Below are positions 41,492 to 51,037 of a stretch of DNA of 64,000 bases, one piece after another. Made by a program: the position numbers and the translations under genes. Below the pieces are notes generated by a model. The model was not told the DNA's origin. It did no database searches and worked only from the letters and a program-made list of their open reading frames with translations. The stretch is from assembly GCA_040385245.1 (NCBI GenBank), contig JAZKHT010000010.1:1-64000 (forward strand), read 5' to 3'. The stretch's first letter is position 1, and each line of letters opens with the position of its first letter. The stretch is from JAZKHT01 sp040385245. Its GTDB lineage: Bacteria > Pseudomonadota > Alphaproteobacteria > Rhodobacterales > Rhodobacteraceae.

Positions 41492-42778
41492 TCAGCCCTT
41501 CGTCACTTCTTTCAGTTTGTCGATGCCAAGGGATTTCATCGCCAGCGCCTCGTAGAAAGGTTCGGACTGGCCTTTGCGCAGCTTGCGCAGGAAGTATTTC
41601 TCGAACCCGATCTTGGCCACATGCACCCATTTGCCCGACGACGACCAGTTGACGTTGCGCGGGGGGATCTGTGGCTGGGCCACGAACGCGATGCCGCTGT
41701 CACCAAAGTCTGCCAGACAGACGGCGTTCCAGGTCCCGACGCTGTCGGGTTCCTGCCCACGGACCAGCGCGCCGATGTTGTGCGCCGTCGCTGTGACCAT
41801 GGATTCGATCATGAAGCCGGTTTTCGGCACACCGCACGGCACCGGGGTCGGTCCCATCGGGGGGATGGCCACGCAGACGCCGACGGCAAAGATGTTTGGG
41901 TACTTCGGGTTGCGCTGATGCTTGTCGACGATGGTAAAGCCGCGCGGGTTCGACAACCCCTCGATCCCCGACACAGGCTTGATGCCGCGAAAGGCGGGCA
42001 GCATCATCGAGAACGCAAAGGGCAGTTCCTTTTCCGCCCTGACGCTGCCGTCGTCATTGATTTCCTCGACGGTCATCTTGCCCGCCTCGACCTTTTTGAC
42101 GCGGGTCGAGGTCATCCATTTGATGTGCTTGCCGCGCATCTCGGATTCCAGCAGACCCTTGGTATCGCCGACGCCATCAAGCCCAAGGTGGCCGACATAG
42201 GGTTCCGAGGTGACAAAGGTCATCGGCACGCGGTCGCGCACCTTGGCCCGGCGCAGGGCGGTTTCCAGAATGAACAGGAATTCGTAGGCCGGGCCAAAGC
42301 AGCTTGCCCCCTGCGCCGCACCGATGATCACGGGGCCGGGATTCTTTACCAGGGCCTCGAACGCCTCGCGTGCTTTTTCGGCGTGGTCGATGTGGCAGAC
42401 CGATTGGGTATGCCCGCCATGGGGGCCAAAACCATCGATCTCGTCAAAGGCGAGTTCGGGCCCGGTCGCGATCACCAGATAGTCGTAGCTGACCGATGTG
42501 CCATCGACCAGACTGATGCGGTTCTCTTCGGGGATCAGCTTTTCCGCAGCGACGGGGCGAAAGGCGATGCCCTTTTTCGCCATGGTGGGCGCAAGGTCCA
42601 CGGTGATGTCGTCCCGCTTGCGCCAACCCACGGCGATCCATGGGTTCGACGGCACAAAGTGATAGGTCGGGTCCTTGGTCACAACCGTGATGGTGTCTTC
42701 CTTGCGCAACTGGTCGCGCAGTTCATAGGCCATGATGGCCCCGCCAAGTCCGGCCCCCAAAACGACGACATGTGCCAT
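41492..42778 (-). CDS. Sulfide:quinone oxidoreductase-like flavoprotein
   Basis: 428-residue FAD protein. The N-terminal motif is VVVLGAGLGGAIMAYELRD. The two redox cysteines expected for sulfide:quinone oxidoreductase are in GASCFGPAYEF and PVPCGVPKTGF. The membrane-associating C-terminal amphipathic end is GFEKYFLRKLRKGQ. It would oxidise sulfide to polysulfide/sulfur and reduce quinone at the inner membrane. No sox or persulfide dioxygenase genes are adjacent. A near-consensus FNR-type box lies about 69 bases upstream of the start. Confidence 0.85.
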   Translation of the reverse strand: MAHVVVLGAGLGGAIMAYELRDQLRKEDTITVVTKDPTYHFVPSNPWIAVGWRKRDDITVDLAPTMAKKGIAFRPVAAEKLIPEENRISLVDGTSVSYDYLVIATGPELAFDEIDGFGPHGGHTQSVCHIDHAEKAREAFEALVKNPGPVIIGAAQGASCFGPAYEFLFILETALRRAKVRDRVPMTFVTSEPYVGHLGLDGVGDTKGLLESEMRGKHIKWMTSTRVKKVEAGKMTVEEINDDGSVRAEKELPFAFSMMLPAFRGIKPVSGIEGLSNPRGFTIVDKHQRNPKYPNIFAVGVCVAIPPMGPTPVPCGVPKTGFMIESMVTATAHNIGALVRGQEPDSVGTWNAVCLADFGDSGIAFVAQPQIPPRNVNWSSSGKWVHVAKIGFEKYFLRKLRKGQSEPFYEALAMKSLGIDKLKEVTKG

Positions 42779-42840
42779 TTTTCGTTTCCTCCCACGGTGA
42801 TTCACTTTGCAGAGGATATACATTCAGAAAATAGAATTCT

Positions 42841-42854
42841 TTGACATGAATCAT
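42841..42854 (-). promoter_or_regulatory. Near-consensus FNR-type box upstream of the SQR-like gene
   Basis: TTGAC-ATGA-ATCAT matches TTGAY-N4-RTCAA except for the final base. It is centred about 69 bases upstream of the start codon at 42778, similar in distance to the boxes before ppsA and the AhpD-like gene. Confidence 0.48.
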
Positions 42855-42884
42855 GCAGTGCAACATTTCGCGCAAAACCAATGA

Positions 42885-42913
42885 AAAAGGCCCGCGCACA
42901 GCGCGGGCCTTTT
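42885..42913 (-). terminator. Terminator of the xdh/BMP transporter operon
   Basis: A perfect 13-bp stem: AAAAGGCCCGCGC (42885-42897) pairs with GCGCGGGCCTTTT (42901-42913) around ACA. It lies just past the binding-protein stop, at the end of the leftward operon. Confidence 0.88.
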
Positions 42914-42930
42914 CAGAAATGTTGGGCGGA

Positions 42931-44025
42931 TCAGGACGGAATTTCGCCTTCGATCCCTTCAACGTAGAACATCATGCCGGCAAGGGTGCCGTCGTCTGCC
43001 ACTTCGCCCTCTTTCAGCCAGGCAGACCCGTCCTGCTTGTTCAGCGGCCCGGTGAAGGGGTGGTAGGCACCCGAACCGATGGCGTCGCGCAGCGCTTCGG
43101 CTTCGGCTTTCACCTCGGCGGGAACCGCTTCGGTGATGTCGCCGATCAGAACCTCACCGCCGCCGATGCCGGCCCAGACGTCCTTTTGTTCATAGGTGCC
43201 GTCCAGCAGCGCCTGAACACGTTCCACGTAATAGGGGGCCCAGTTGTCGATGATGGCAGACACGCGCGGCGACGGTTTGTATTCCGCCATGTCCGACGCC
43301 TGACCAAAGCCGATCACGCCTGGCGTTTTGGCCGCTTCGGCCAGCGGGGCGGTCGAATCGGTGTGTTGCAGGATCACATCGACGCCCTGTTCGATCAGCG
43401 CCTTGGCCGCGTCGGCCTCTTTTGCCGGATCAAACCAGGTGTAGGCCCAGACAACGGCCATCGACACTTCCGGGTTCACCTTGCGGGCGTGGATGAAGGA
43501 CGAGTTGATCCCCTGAATAACCTCGGGGATCGGGAAAGACCCGATGTAGCCGATCTTGTTCGACTTGGTCATGCGGCCCGCGATGGTGCCCACGACGGCG
43601 CGACCTTCGTAGAAACGCGCGTTGTAGGTCGAGACGTTCGGATGATCGCGCTTGTAGCCGGTGGCGTGTTCGAACTTCACATCCGGGAACTTGGCCGCAA
43701 CGGCGTTCGTCGGGTCCATATAGCCGAACGATGTGGTGAAGATGATGTTGCAGCCCGACAGCGCCATCTGGGTCAGAACGCGTTCGCTGTCAGCGCCTTC
43801 GGGCACGTTTTCCTGATAGACACATTCGACTTTGTCGCCGAAGGCTTCTTGCACGGCCAAAAGACCCTGATGATGCTGGAAGGTCCAGCCGCCGTCGCCG
43901 ATCGGGCCGACATAGATGAAGCCTGCCTTGACCTTTTCCAGCCCCTGCGCGGCGGCCATTTTTCCGCCCATCATCGTGGCAAAGCCAAGGGCCGCGCCGC
44001 CCTTCAGAATCGTTCTGCGTTGCAT
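42931..44025 (-). CDS. BMP-family ABC transporter substrate-binding protein (nucleoside/purine type)
   Basis: 364 residues with a twin-arginine signal (MQRRTILKGGAALGFATMMG). It has the Bmp/PnrA fold: KVKAGFIYVGPIGDGGWTFQ near residue 31-50, TTSFGYMDPTNAVAAKFPDV, and GYIGSFPIPEVIQGINSSF. Members bind nucleosides or purine bases. Transcription with xdhABC argues for a purine ligand. It is the last gene of the operon, 66 bases after the second permease, with a GGGGC/GCCCC hairpin in that gap. Confidence 0.9.
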   Translation of the reverse strand: MQRRTILKGGAALGFATMMGGKMAAAQGLEKVKAGFIYVGPIGDGGWTFQHHQGLLAVQEAFGDKVECVYQENVPEGADSERVLTQMALSGCNIIFTTSFGYMDPTNAVAAKFPDVKFEHATGYKRDHPNVSTYNARFYEGRAVVGTIAGRMTKSNKIGYIGSFPIPEVIQGINSSFIHARKVNPEVSMAVVWAYTWFDPAKEADAAKALIEQGVDVILQHTDSTAPLAEAAKTPGVIGFGQASDMAEYKPSPRVSAIIDNWAPYYVERVQALLDGTYEQKDVWAGIGGGEVLIGDITEAVPAEVKAEAEALRDAIGSGAYHPFTGPLNKQDGSAWLKEGEVADDGTLAGMMFYVEGIEGEIPS

Positions 44026-44091
44026 TCGTTTCTTTCTCCCGGTTGCGGGGCACGTTGGCCCCGGTTGGTGTTTGGCCCGTCTGACAGCGTG

Positions 44092-45024
44092 TCAGCGCGC
44101 GGCGTGGAAATTCCGACCCAAGGCTGCGGGCGCGTTCAGCGCGGCACGGCTGCGGTCGGCGGACATGATGACCAGCACGAGGATGGTTATCAGATACGGG
44201 CTCATCGACAAGTATTCGACAGGGATTCGCGCCCCGGCTGCCTGGAGATTAAGCTGTAACACGGTGATGCCGCCAAAAAGATAGGCACCCAGCAGCACAC
44301 GCCACGGCTTCCAGCTTGCAAAGACCACAATGGCCAGCGCGATCCAGCCTGCACCGGCGGTGATGCCATCTGTCCATTGTGGCACGCGGATCAGGCTGAT
44401 GTAGGCCCCGCCAAGGCCCGCCATGGCCCCGCCGAACAGAATCGCCATCACGCGGATACGCACAACCTTGTAGCCCAGCGCATGCGCGGCGTCGTGGTTT
44501 TCACCGACCGCGCGCAGGATCAGACCGGTCCGGCTGTATTTCAGCACGGCCCAGACGCTGGCAATGGACAGGATGGACAGATACACCACCCAGTCATGGT
44601 CAAACAGGATCGTGCCGAGCACCGGAATGTCGGCCAGCGGCCCCAGCGGCACGGTGGGCGTCAATGGCGGTTTGATCCCGACATAGCCCTGCCCGATCAG
44701 GGACGACAGTCCCAGCCCGAACAGGGTCAGCGCAAGACCCGTCGCCACCTGATTGGCCAGCAAAACCTGCGTCAGAAAGGCAAAGATCAGGCTTAGCGCC
44801 GCCCCGCCCAAGGCCCCGCCGACAAACCCCAGATAGGGGTTGCCGGTTTCGACCGACGTCACGAAACCGCAGATGGCCCCCATGATCATCATCCCCTCGA
44901 CCCCGAGGTTCAGCACACCGGCCTTTTCCACCACCAATTCGCCAAGCGCGGCCAGAATGATCGGCACGGATGCCACCATCAACGACGCGATCAGGACGAC
45001 CGGATTGATACCCCCAAGGTCCAT
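44092..45024 (-). CDS. ABC permease subunit 2 of nucleobase/nucleoside importer
   Basis: 310-residue branched-chain-amino-acid-type (BPD_transp_2) permease with about nine helices: AALGELVVEKAGVLNLGVEG, ANQVATGLALTLFGLGLSSL and AVGENHDAAHALGYKV. It pairs with the preceding permease to form the channel. ATG 45024 overlaps the upstream TGA (ATGA), so the two are coupled. Confidence 0.9.
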   Translation of the reverse strand: MDLGGINPVVLIASLMVASVPIILAALGELVVEKAGVLNLGVEGMMIMGAICGFVTSVETGNPYLGFVGGALGGAALSLIFAFLTQVLLANQVATGLALTLFGLGLSSLIGQGYVGIKPPLTPTVPLGPLADIPVLGTILFDHDWVVYLSILSIASVWAVLKYSRTGLILRAVGENHDAAHALGYKVVRIRVMAILFGGAMAGLGGAYISLIRVPQWTDGITAGAGWIALAIVVFASWKPWRVLLGAYLFGGITVLQLNLQAAGARIPVEYLSMSPYLITILVLVIMSADRSRAALNAPAALGRNFHAAR

Positions 45025-46109
45025 CACGCGGCCTCCCTTTGCCCAAAGCGGATGCGGTAGTTTGTCGACACGTCCACGGCCAGCAGGAAGAACAGCAACA
45101 TCCCCTGAAAGGCCTGTATCGCGGCCGAAGGCAGACCCAGCATGAACTGCGCCAGTTCACCGCCGATATAGGTCAGTGCCATCAGCAAGCCCGCCAGCAG
45201 GATGCCGATGGGGTTCAGGCGGCCCAGAAACGCCACGATGATCGCGGTGAAGCCGTAACCCACGTTGAAGTCGATGCTGATCTGCCCGGCGGGGCCTGCC
45301 ACTTCGAACATGCCCGCCAGCCCGGCCAGCGCGCCGGAAATGCCCATGCACAGCACGACCAGACGATTGGGCGACACGCCCGCAAACCGTGCGGCGCGGG
45401 GGGCCTGACCGGCCAGCTTGATCTGAAAGCCAAGCATATGGCGTTGCAGCAGGACATAGGCCGCGATGACCACGACGAATGCCGTGACCACTCCCCAGTG
45501 CATCCCCGTCCCTGCAATCAGTTCCGGGTTCGCCAGCCCCGGGATTTGCCCAAGGTTCCGGCTGCCCGGAAAGCCTCCGCCGTCCGGGTTCTTCATCAGA
45601 CCCAGGGACATCGACGACAGGATATTCTGCGCAACATACACCAGCAGCAGCGACACAAGGATTTCATTGGTCCTAAACCGCGTGCGCAGGATGGCCGGGA
45701 TCATCGCCCATATCCATCCGCCGAACGCCCCTGCCAGCACCATCAGCGGAAAGGCGAACCACGGGATGTCGGGATAGAACGCCAGCCCCACCCCTGCGCC
45801 AAAGATGGCCCCCATGATGTATTGCCCTTCGGCACCGATGTTCCAGATGCCCGCGCGAAAGCCCAGCGACAGGCCAACCGCAATCAGGATCAGGGGTCCC
45901 GCCTTGACCAGCAGTTGCGGGCGCGAATAGGCGGCGAACTGCGGATCGAACAGCGGGTCCCAAAAGATGGTGCGGATCGCCTCGAACGGGTTCTTGCCAA
46001 GAATGGCAAACATGATCCCACCCGCGACCATCGTCAGAAGCACCGCCAGCACCGGCGTGGCTGCCGTCCAGAACCGGCTGGGCGAGGGGCGTTTTTCAAG
46101 CCTGAACAT
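45024..46109 (-). CDS. ABC permease subunit 1 of nucleobase/nucleoside importer
   Basis: 361-residue BPD_transp_2 permease: GLSLGFRAGIWNIGAEGQY, RTRFRTNEILVSLLLVYVAQ and GQAPRAARFAGVSPNRLVVL. I start at ATG 46109, five bases after GGGGA; ATG 46127 in the same frame has no ribosome binding site. It forms the heterodimeric channel with the next gene product. Confidence 0.9.
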   Translation of the reverse strand: MFRLEKRPSPSRFWTAATPVLAVLLTMVAGGIMFAILGKNPFEAIRTIFWDPLFDPQFAAYSRPQLLVKAGPLILIAVGLSLGFRAGIWNIGAEGQYIMGAIFGAGVGLAFYPDIPWFAFPLMVLAGAFGGWIWAMIPAILRTRFRTNEILVSLLLVYVAQNILSSMSLGLMKNPDGGGFPGSRNLGQIPGLANPELIAGTGMHWGVVTAFVVVIAAYVLLQRHMLGFQIKLAGQAPRAARFAGVSPNRLVVLCMGISGALAGLAGMFEVAGPAGQISIDFNVGYGFTAIIVAFLGRLNPIGILLAGLLMALTYIGGELAQFMLGLPSAAIQAFQGMLLFFLLAVDVSTNYRIRFGQREAA

Positions 46110-46159
46110 GCGCGTCCCCCGTCCCATGCTGCTGCATCACCGACGTGTGCAAAACTGCC

Positions 46160-47692
46160 CTATCCCGCATGATGCGCGACCTCCATCCCATGTGCGCCGC
46201 CCATCATCAGGCCAATCTCATCAATTGTCAGGCCCTGCACGGGCCGGGTAGGGGTCAGTCGCCCTTCGTTCAGGGCGGCAAAGTTGTCTGCGATTTCCAG
46301 CAGTTCATCCAGATCCTGGCTGATCACCACCACCGCGGCACCGTCGCTGGCGCGGTCAAGGATGGCCTGCCGGATGGCCGCCGCCGCCGCCGCATCGACC
46401 CCCCAGGTGGGTTGGTTGATGATGATGACGGATGGGGATTGGCTCAATTCACGGCCAACCACGAATTTTTGCAGATTGCCCCCTGACAAAGCGCGCGCCG
46501 CGACATGAGTGCCGGGTGTGCGCACGTCGAAATCCTTGACGATCTCTTCGGCAAAGGTGGTCGTTGCCGTCCAGTCGATGAACCCGTTGCGTGTCAGGTT
46601 CTTGCGCACTGCCCCCGACAGCAGCGCGTTTTCCACCAAGCTCATGTCCGGGGCGGCGGCGTGACCCAGGCGTTCCTCGGGGGCGGACACCAGCCCGACC
46701 TTGCGGCGTTCGTTCGGGCCGGTGTCGCCAAGGCCCACACCTTCGATCTTGACCGCATCCTTTTGCGTTTTCAGCTCTCCCGACAGGGCCAGCAGCAATT
46801 CATCCTGCCCGTTGCCAGCAACCCCTGCGATCCCCAACACCTCGCCGCGCGCCACGGTAAAGGACACGTTCTTCAGCGATGTGCCAAAGGGAATGGGCGA
46901 ATTCACCGACAGCCCCGAAACCTGCAAGGCCGTGGCACCCTTGGCCTTTTCGCTGCGCGCAGGGGGCGTCAAGGTGGCACCGACCATCAGTTCGGCCATC
47001 TCGCGGGCGGACCGGTCGCGTGGGGTGCAGGTTGCCACCACCTTGCCGCGCCGCAGGATGGTCGCCTCGTCACACAGGGTGCGGATTTCTTCCAGCTTGT
47101 GGCTGATGTACAGGATCGCAGTGCCTTCGGCGGACAACTGCCGCAAGGTCTTGAACAGGATGTCCACCTCTTGCGGGGTCAGGACGGATGTCGGTTCGTC
47201 CATGATCAGCAACTTCGGGTCCTGCAGCAGGCAACGGATGATCTCCACCCGCTGCCGTTCGCCCGCAGACAGATCGCCCACCATCCGGTCAGGGTCCAGC
47301 GGCAGGCCGTATTCTTCGGACACGGCGCGGATACGGCTGGCCAATTCGCGCAGCTTGGGCGGGTTTTCCATGCCAAGTGCCACATTCTCGGCGACATTCA
47401 GCGCCTCGAACAGGCTGAAGTGTTGGAACACCATCGCCACGCCGGACATCCGTGCCGCACGCGGTTCGGCGGGCGCATAGGGCGTGCCGTGCAGCCGCAT
47501 CGACCCTGAATCCGGTTTGACCAGACCATAGATCATCTTGACCAGTGTGGATTTGCCCGCACCGTTTTCGCCCAGCAGGGCATGCACCTCGCCCTCAGAA
47601 ATGGTGAACGAGACATCGCTGTTCGCCACCACCCCCGGATAGGCCTTGGTCACCCCCTGTACGGCAAGCAACTCTTTCCTTGTCCCTGTCAT
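46160..47692 (-). CDS. Double ABC ATPase of nucleobase/nucleoside importer
   Basis: 510 residues with two ATPase domains in one chain. The first has Walker A GENGAGKSTLVKMIYGL and signature DLSAGERQRVEIIRCL. The second has a degenerate Walker A (GIAGVAGNGQDELLLALSGE) and signature ALSGGNLQKFVVGRELSQSP. This is typical of RbsA/YufO-type ATPases, where one site is catalytically impaired. ATG 47692 overlaps the xdhC stop, tying the transporter to xanthine dehydrogenase biogenesis. Confidence 0.92.
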   Translation of the reverse strand: MTGTRKELLAVQGVTKAYPGVVANSDVSFTISEGEVHALLGENGAGKSTLVKMIYGLVKPDSGSMRLHGTPYAPAEPRAARMSGVAMVFQHFSLFEALNVAENVALGMENPPKLRELASRIRAVSEEYGLPLDPDRMVGDLSAGERQRVEIIRCLLQDPKLLIMDEPTSVLTPQEVDILFKTLRQLSAEGTAILYISHKLEEIRTLCDEATILRRGKVVATCTPRDRSAREMAELMVGATLTPPARSEKAKGATALQVSGLSVNSPIPFGTSLKNVSFTVARGEVLGIAGVAGNGQDELLLALSGELKTQKDAVKIEGVGLGDTGPNERRKVGLVSAPEERLGHAAAPDMSLVENALLSGAVRKNLTRNGFIDWTATTTFAEEIVKDFDVRTPGTHVAARALSGGNLQKFVVGRELSQSPSVIIINQPTWGVDAAAAAAIRQAILDRASDGAAVVVISQDLDELLEIADNFAALNEGRLTPTRPVQGLTIDEIGLMMGGAHGMEVAHHAG

Positions 47693-48624
47693 ACCGCGTT
47701 CTCCTGTCGTGACGCGTGTTTGGTCTGTCTTAGAAACGACGCCGCCACACTGATGGCGATGGCCTGCGGATGCTTGCCACAGGCGGGATCGCCGATCGGG
47801 CAGTCAATCCGGGCAATGTCCTGCGGCGCATGACCAAGGGCGCGCAGGCGTGACCGAAAGCGTGCCCATTTCGTGGCCGATCCGATCAGCCCAAGCCGCG
47901 CAAAGCCACGCCCCAGCAGCCGGTGGCACAGGTCAAGGTCAAGCGCGTGCGAAAACGTCAACACCAGATGTTCGGCGTCGGTGCGCGCATGATCCACCAG
48001 CAGCGCCGGATCGGCGGCGGGCAGAACGGTCACGCCTTCGGGCACATCTGCGGGAAAGCGGTCCTGCCCGACGTCCACCCAGGTGATCGCCACGCCGGGC
48101 AGGGGGGCCAGAACCGCCACCAAGGCGCGGCCCACATGACCCGCACCCCAGATCCAGACGTGGCGGACGGGCCGCGCGACGGGTTCCACCATCCACCCTT
48201 GGATCAGTACCGGGGCCGGCAGGTTTCCCTGCCCCCGCGCCTGTGCCAACAGACGCTTGACCGCAAGCGGCATGTCGCGCCCATCTACGGGGCGGGCAAT
48301 CACATCGCTGTCCAGCGTCGCCACTGCCGCAGCGTCATAGACTTCGGTCAAGACCGTGACCGCGCCGCCGCAACATTGGCCAAGCTGTGGCCCCAGCGCC
48401 TGCCGGTCCAGCCTGACGCCGCCCTTTGCCAGCAACGCCCGCGCGCGCAGCGTCGCCTCCCACTCCAGCGCGCCGCCGCCGATGGTGCCAGATTGCCCGT
48501 TTTCCCAGATCATCATCGCCGCCCCCACTTCGCGCGGGGACGATCCGTCATGCGCCGCAATCACGGCCCGGGCCACGCGGCCATGTTCGGCCACCGCTGA
48601 TGTCAAAGCGTGCAGATCAAACAT
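47689..48624 (-). CDS. xdhC: Xanthine dehydrogenase accessory protein XdhC
   Basis: 311 residues. XdhC binds and sulfurates the molybdenum cofactor and inserts it into XdhB. The N-terminal VIAAHDGSSPREVGAAMMIW and GTIGGGALEWEATLRARALL with QCCGGAVTVL are diagnostic; the C-terminal Rossmann part is VWIWGAGHVGRALVAVL. Its start overlaps the end of xdhB by eight bases and its stop overlaps the transporter ATPase start. Confidence 0.94.
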   Translation of the reverse strand: MFDLHALTSAVAEHGRVARAVIAAHDGSSPREVGAAMMIWENGQSGTIGGGALEWEATLRARALLAKGGVRLDRQALGPQLGQCCGGAVTVLTEVYDAAAVATLDSDVIARPVDGRDMPLAVKRLLAQARGQGNLPAPVLIQGWMVEPVARPVRHVWIWGAGHVGRALVAVLAPLPGVAITWVDVGQDRFPADVPEGVTVLPAADPALLVDHARTDAEHLVLTFSHALDLDLCHRLLGRGFARLGLIGSATKWARFRSRLRALGHAPQDIARIDCPIGDPACGKHPQAIAISVAASFLRQTKHASRQENAV

Positions 48625-51037
48625 GGCGCTGCCTGCGCACGGCCATCAGCACCCGTTCCGCCGTTGCGGGCGCATCCAGCGCGGGGTAAACCGATCCTTC
48701 ACCACAGGCCGCGATTGCATCCGACAGGGCGTAAAGCGCGGAAATCCCCAGCATGAAGGGCGGCTCTCCCACCGCCTTGGACCGGCCCACCGTGTCCTCG
48801 CGGTTGCCGCGCCCCCACAGCGCCACGTTAAAGACGCGCGGGCGATCTGAACAGGCGGGAATCTTGTAGGTGCTGGGGGCGTGTGTCGCAAGATGGCCCT
48901 TGTCGGTCCAGACCAACTCTTCTGTCGTCAGCCATCCCGCGCCCTGAACATAGGCGCCTTCGATCTGCCCGATATCCAGTGCCGCGTTCAGGCTGGTCCC
49001 GGTGTCATGCAGGATATCGGTGCGCAGGATGCGGTTCTCGCCTGTCAGGGTATCAATCACCACCTCGGTCACCGCAGCGCCATAGGCGAAGTAAAAGAAG
49101 GGTCGCCCGGTCCCTTTGACCCTGTCCCAAACAATCTTCGGTGTCGCATAGAACCCGGTGGACGACAGCGACACCCGCGCCTGATAGGCCATTGCGACGA
49201 CAGTCTCAAAGGGCAGGCTTTCGCCACTGACCTTGACCCGTCCATCTGCAAACACGACCGATGCGGCATCCGTCTGATACCGTTCGCCCAGAAAGGCGGC
49301 CATGCGGTCCCGGATCGTTTCCGCCGCCGCACGCGCCGCCATTCCATTCAGGTCAGATCCCGAACTTGCCGCCGTGGCAGAGGTGTTGGGCACCTTTCCC
49401 GTATCAGTCGCGGTGATCTTGACCACGGTGGGATCAACGCCAAAGACACCGGCGGCCACTTGGGCGACTTTCTGGAACAGACCTTGCCCCATCTCGGTTC
49501 CGCCGTGGTTGAGGTGGATCGATCCGTCCTGATACACATGCACCAACGCCCCCGCCTGATTAAGATGCGTCAGCGTAAAGGAAATCCCGAACTTGACCGG
49601 CGTCAGGGCAAGCCCGCGCTTCAAGATCGGGTTGCGCGCGTTCCAATCGGCGACGGCTGCGCGACGGGCGGTATAGTCGGACGTCCGCACCAACTCTGCC
49701 ACCAGATCGTGGCCGATAAAATCTTCGACCGGCATGTGATAGGGCGTGGTCTGCACCGCGTCATCCGGCGGCAATTGATGCGATCCCGTAGACCCCTGCG
49801 CCCCGCGTGATGTCAGATCGACCGTTTCGGGACGGCCTTTCATCTTGGCGGATGCATCCTGGGGGTCGGGCGGTGAAACCCCCGGCGCGTCGCGCATCGC
49901 GCGGTAAAAGTTCGCGCGCCGCACGGCCAGCGGATCGGCCCGCAGCGCAAATGCCACATGATCCATCACCCGTTCGATCCCGACCATGCCCTGCGGCCCG
50001 CCAAAACCGCGAAATGCGGTGGCGCTTTGGGTGTGGGTCTTCAGGCGGTGGCTTTCGATGCGGATGGCGGGCAGGTGATAGCAGTTGTCGGCATGCAGCA
50101 TCGCCCGATCTGCCACCGGCAGCGACAGATCCTGCGCCCAGCCGCAGCGGAACAGATGGGTGAACTCCACACCCGTCAACCGCCCCTGATCATCGAACCC
50201 GGCGCGGTAGGTGATGCGCAGATCGTGGCGCTTGCCCGTGATCATCATGTCGTCGTCGCGGTCATAGCGCATCTTGCAGGGCTTGCCGGTCATCCGTGCC
50301 GCCAGCGCACAGGCGATGGCCAGCGCGTTGCCCTGACTTTCCTTGCCGCCGAAACCGCCCCCCATGCGGCGCACCTCGACCCGGACGGCGTTCATCGGCA
50401 GATGCAGGGCGTGGGCGACCTTGTGCTGAATTTCGGTCGGGTGTTGGGTTGACGACAGGATGACCATATCGCCGCCTTCTTGCGGCAGGGCGGCGGCAAC
50501 CTGACCTTCCAGATAGAAATGCTCTTGCCCGCCCACCTCGAACGACCCTTCGACACTATGGGGGGCACCCGCGATTCCAGCGGCGGCGTCGCCCTTTGCC
50601 CAGATCACCGGCCCCGCTTCAAAGCGGCTGTTTGCCGCCAGCGCCGCATCGACCGTCAGCAGCGCAGGCAACGCGCGGTAGGTCACCTTGCCCAACCGTG
50701 CCGCCTTGCGCGCGGCAAGGTGCGATGTGGCGATGACCACAAACAGCGGCATCCCGATGTAATAGACCCGATCCACCGCCAACAGCGGCTCGTCATGGGC
50801 CGACGGGCTGCAATCGGGCATGTCGGTCAGGTCATCGCGTGACATCACGGCCACAACGCCCGGCGCGTTGCGCACAGCCGACAGGTCCATCGTCAGGACG
50901 TCGCCATGCGCGATGGTCGATGTACCGAAGGCCAGATGCAGCGCACCTGCCGGAACCGGCACATCATCCACGTAGCGCGCTTGTCCGGTTACATGCAGGG
51001 GGCCGGAATCATGCGGAAGGGGTTTGCCAAAGGTCAT
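48617..51037 (-). CDS. xdhB: Xanthine dehydrogenase molybdopterin-binding subunit, with an inserted segment
   Basis: 806 residues binding molybdenum cofactor; it hydroxylates hypoxanthine and xanthine to urate. Motifs include GRMGGGFGGKESQGN-like (RRMGGGFGGKESQGN), FRGFGGPQGM, VPNTSATAASSGSDLNG and the catalytic-glutamate region KAVGEPPFMLGIS near the C-terminus. Around residues 383-400 it contains APGVSPPDPQDASAKMKG, a low-complexity, Pro/Asp-rich stretch whose DNA (49838-49885) resembles the palindromic elements seen between genes in this window. The reading frame is intact across it. ATG 51037 overlaps the xdhA stop. Confidence 0.94.
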   Translation of the reverse strand: MTFGKPLPHDSGPLHVTGQARYVDDVPVPAGALHLAFGTSTIAHGDVLTMDLSAVRNAPGVVAVMSRDDLTDMPDCSPSAHDEPLLAVDRVYYIGMPLFVVIATSHLAARKAARLGKVTYRALPALLTVDAALAANSRFEAGPVIWAKGDAAAGIAGAPHSVEGSFEVGGQEHFYLEGQVAAALPQEGGDMVILSSTQHPTEIQHKVAHALHLPMNAVRVEVRRMGGGFGGKESQGNALAIACALAARMTGKPCKMRYDRDDDMMITGKRHDLRITYRAGFDDQGRLTGVEFTHLFRCGWAQDLSLPVADRAMLHADNCYHLPAIRIESHRLKTHTQSATAFRGFGGPQGMVGIERVMDHVAFALRADPLAVRRANFYRAMRDAPGVSPPDPQDASAKMKGRPETVDLTSRGAQGSTGSHQLPPDDAVQTTPYHMPVEDFIGHDLVAELVRTSDYTARRAAVADWNARNPILKRGLALTPVKFGISFTLTHLNQAGALVHVYQDGSIHLNHGGTEMGQGLFQKVAQVAAGVFGVDPTVVKITATDTGKVPNTSATAASSGSDLNGMAARAAAETIRDRMAAFLGERYQTDAASVVFADGRVKVSGESLPFETVVAMAYQARVSLSSTGFYATPKIVWDRVKGTGRPFFYFAYGAAVTEVVIDTLTGENRILRTDILHDTGTSLNAALDIGQIEGAYVQGAGWLTTEELVWTDKGHLATHAPSTYKIPACSDRPRVFNVALWGRGNREDTVGRSKAVGEPPFMLGISALYALSDAIAACGEGSVYPALDAPATAERVLMAVRRQRHV
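49838..49885 (-). repeat. Palindromic element copy inside xdhB, read in frame
   Basis: On the coding strand: CCGGGGGTTTCACC, CGCCCGACCCCCAGGAT, GCATCCGCCAAGATGAAAGG. GGGGGT/ACCCCC arms are at 49861-49866 and 49878-49883. The order palindrome, GACCCC block, AGGAT core, GCCAAG-TGAAAG tail matches the copy in xdhA, with substitutions in the core. Confidence 0.55.
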
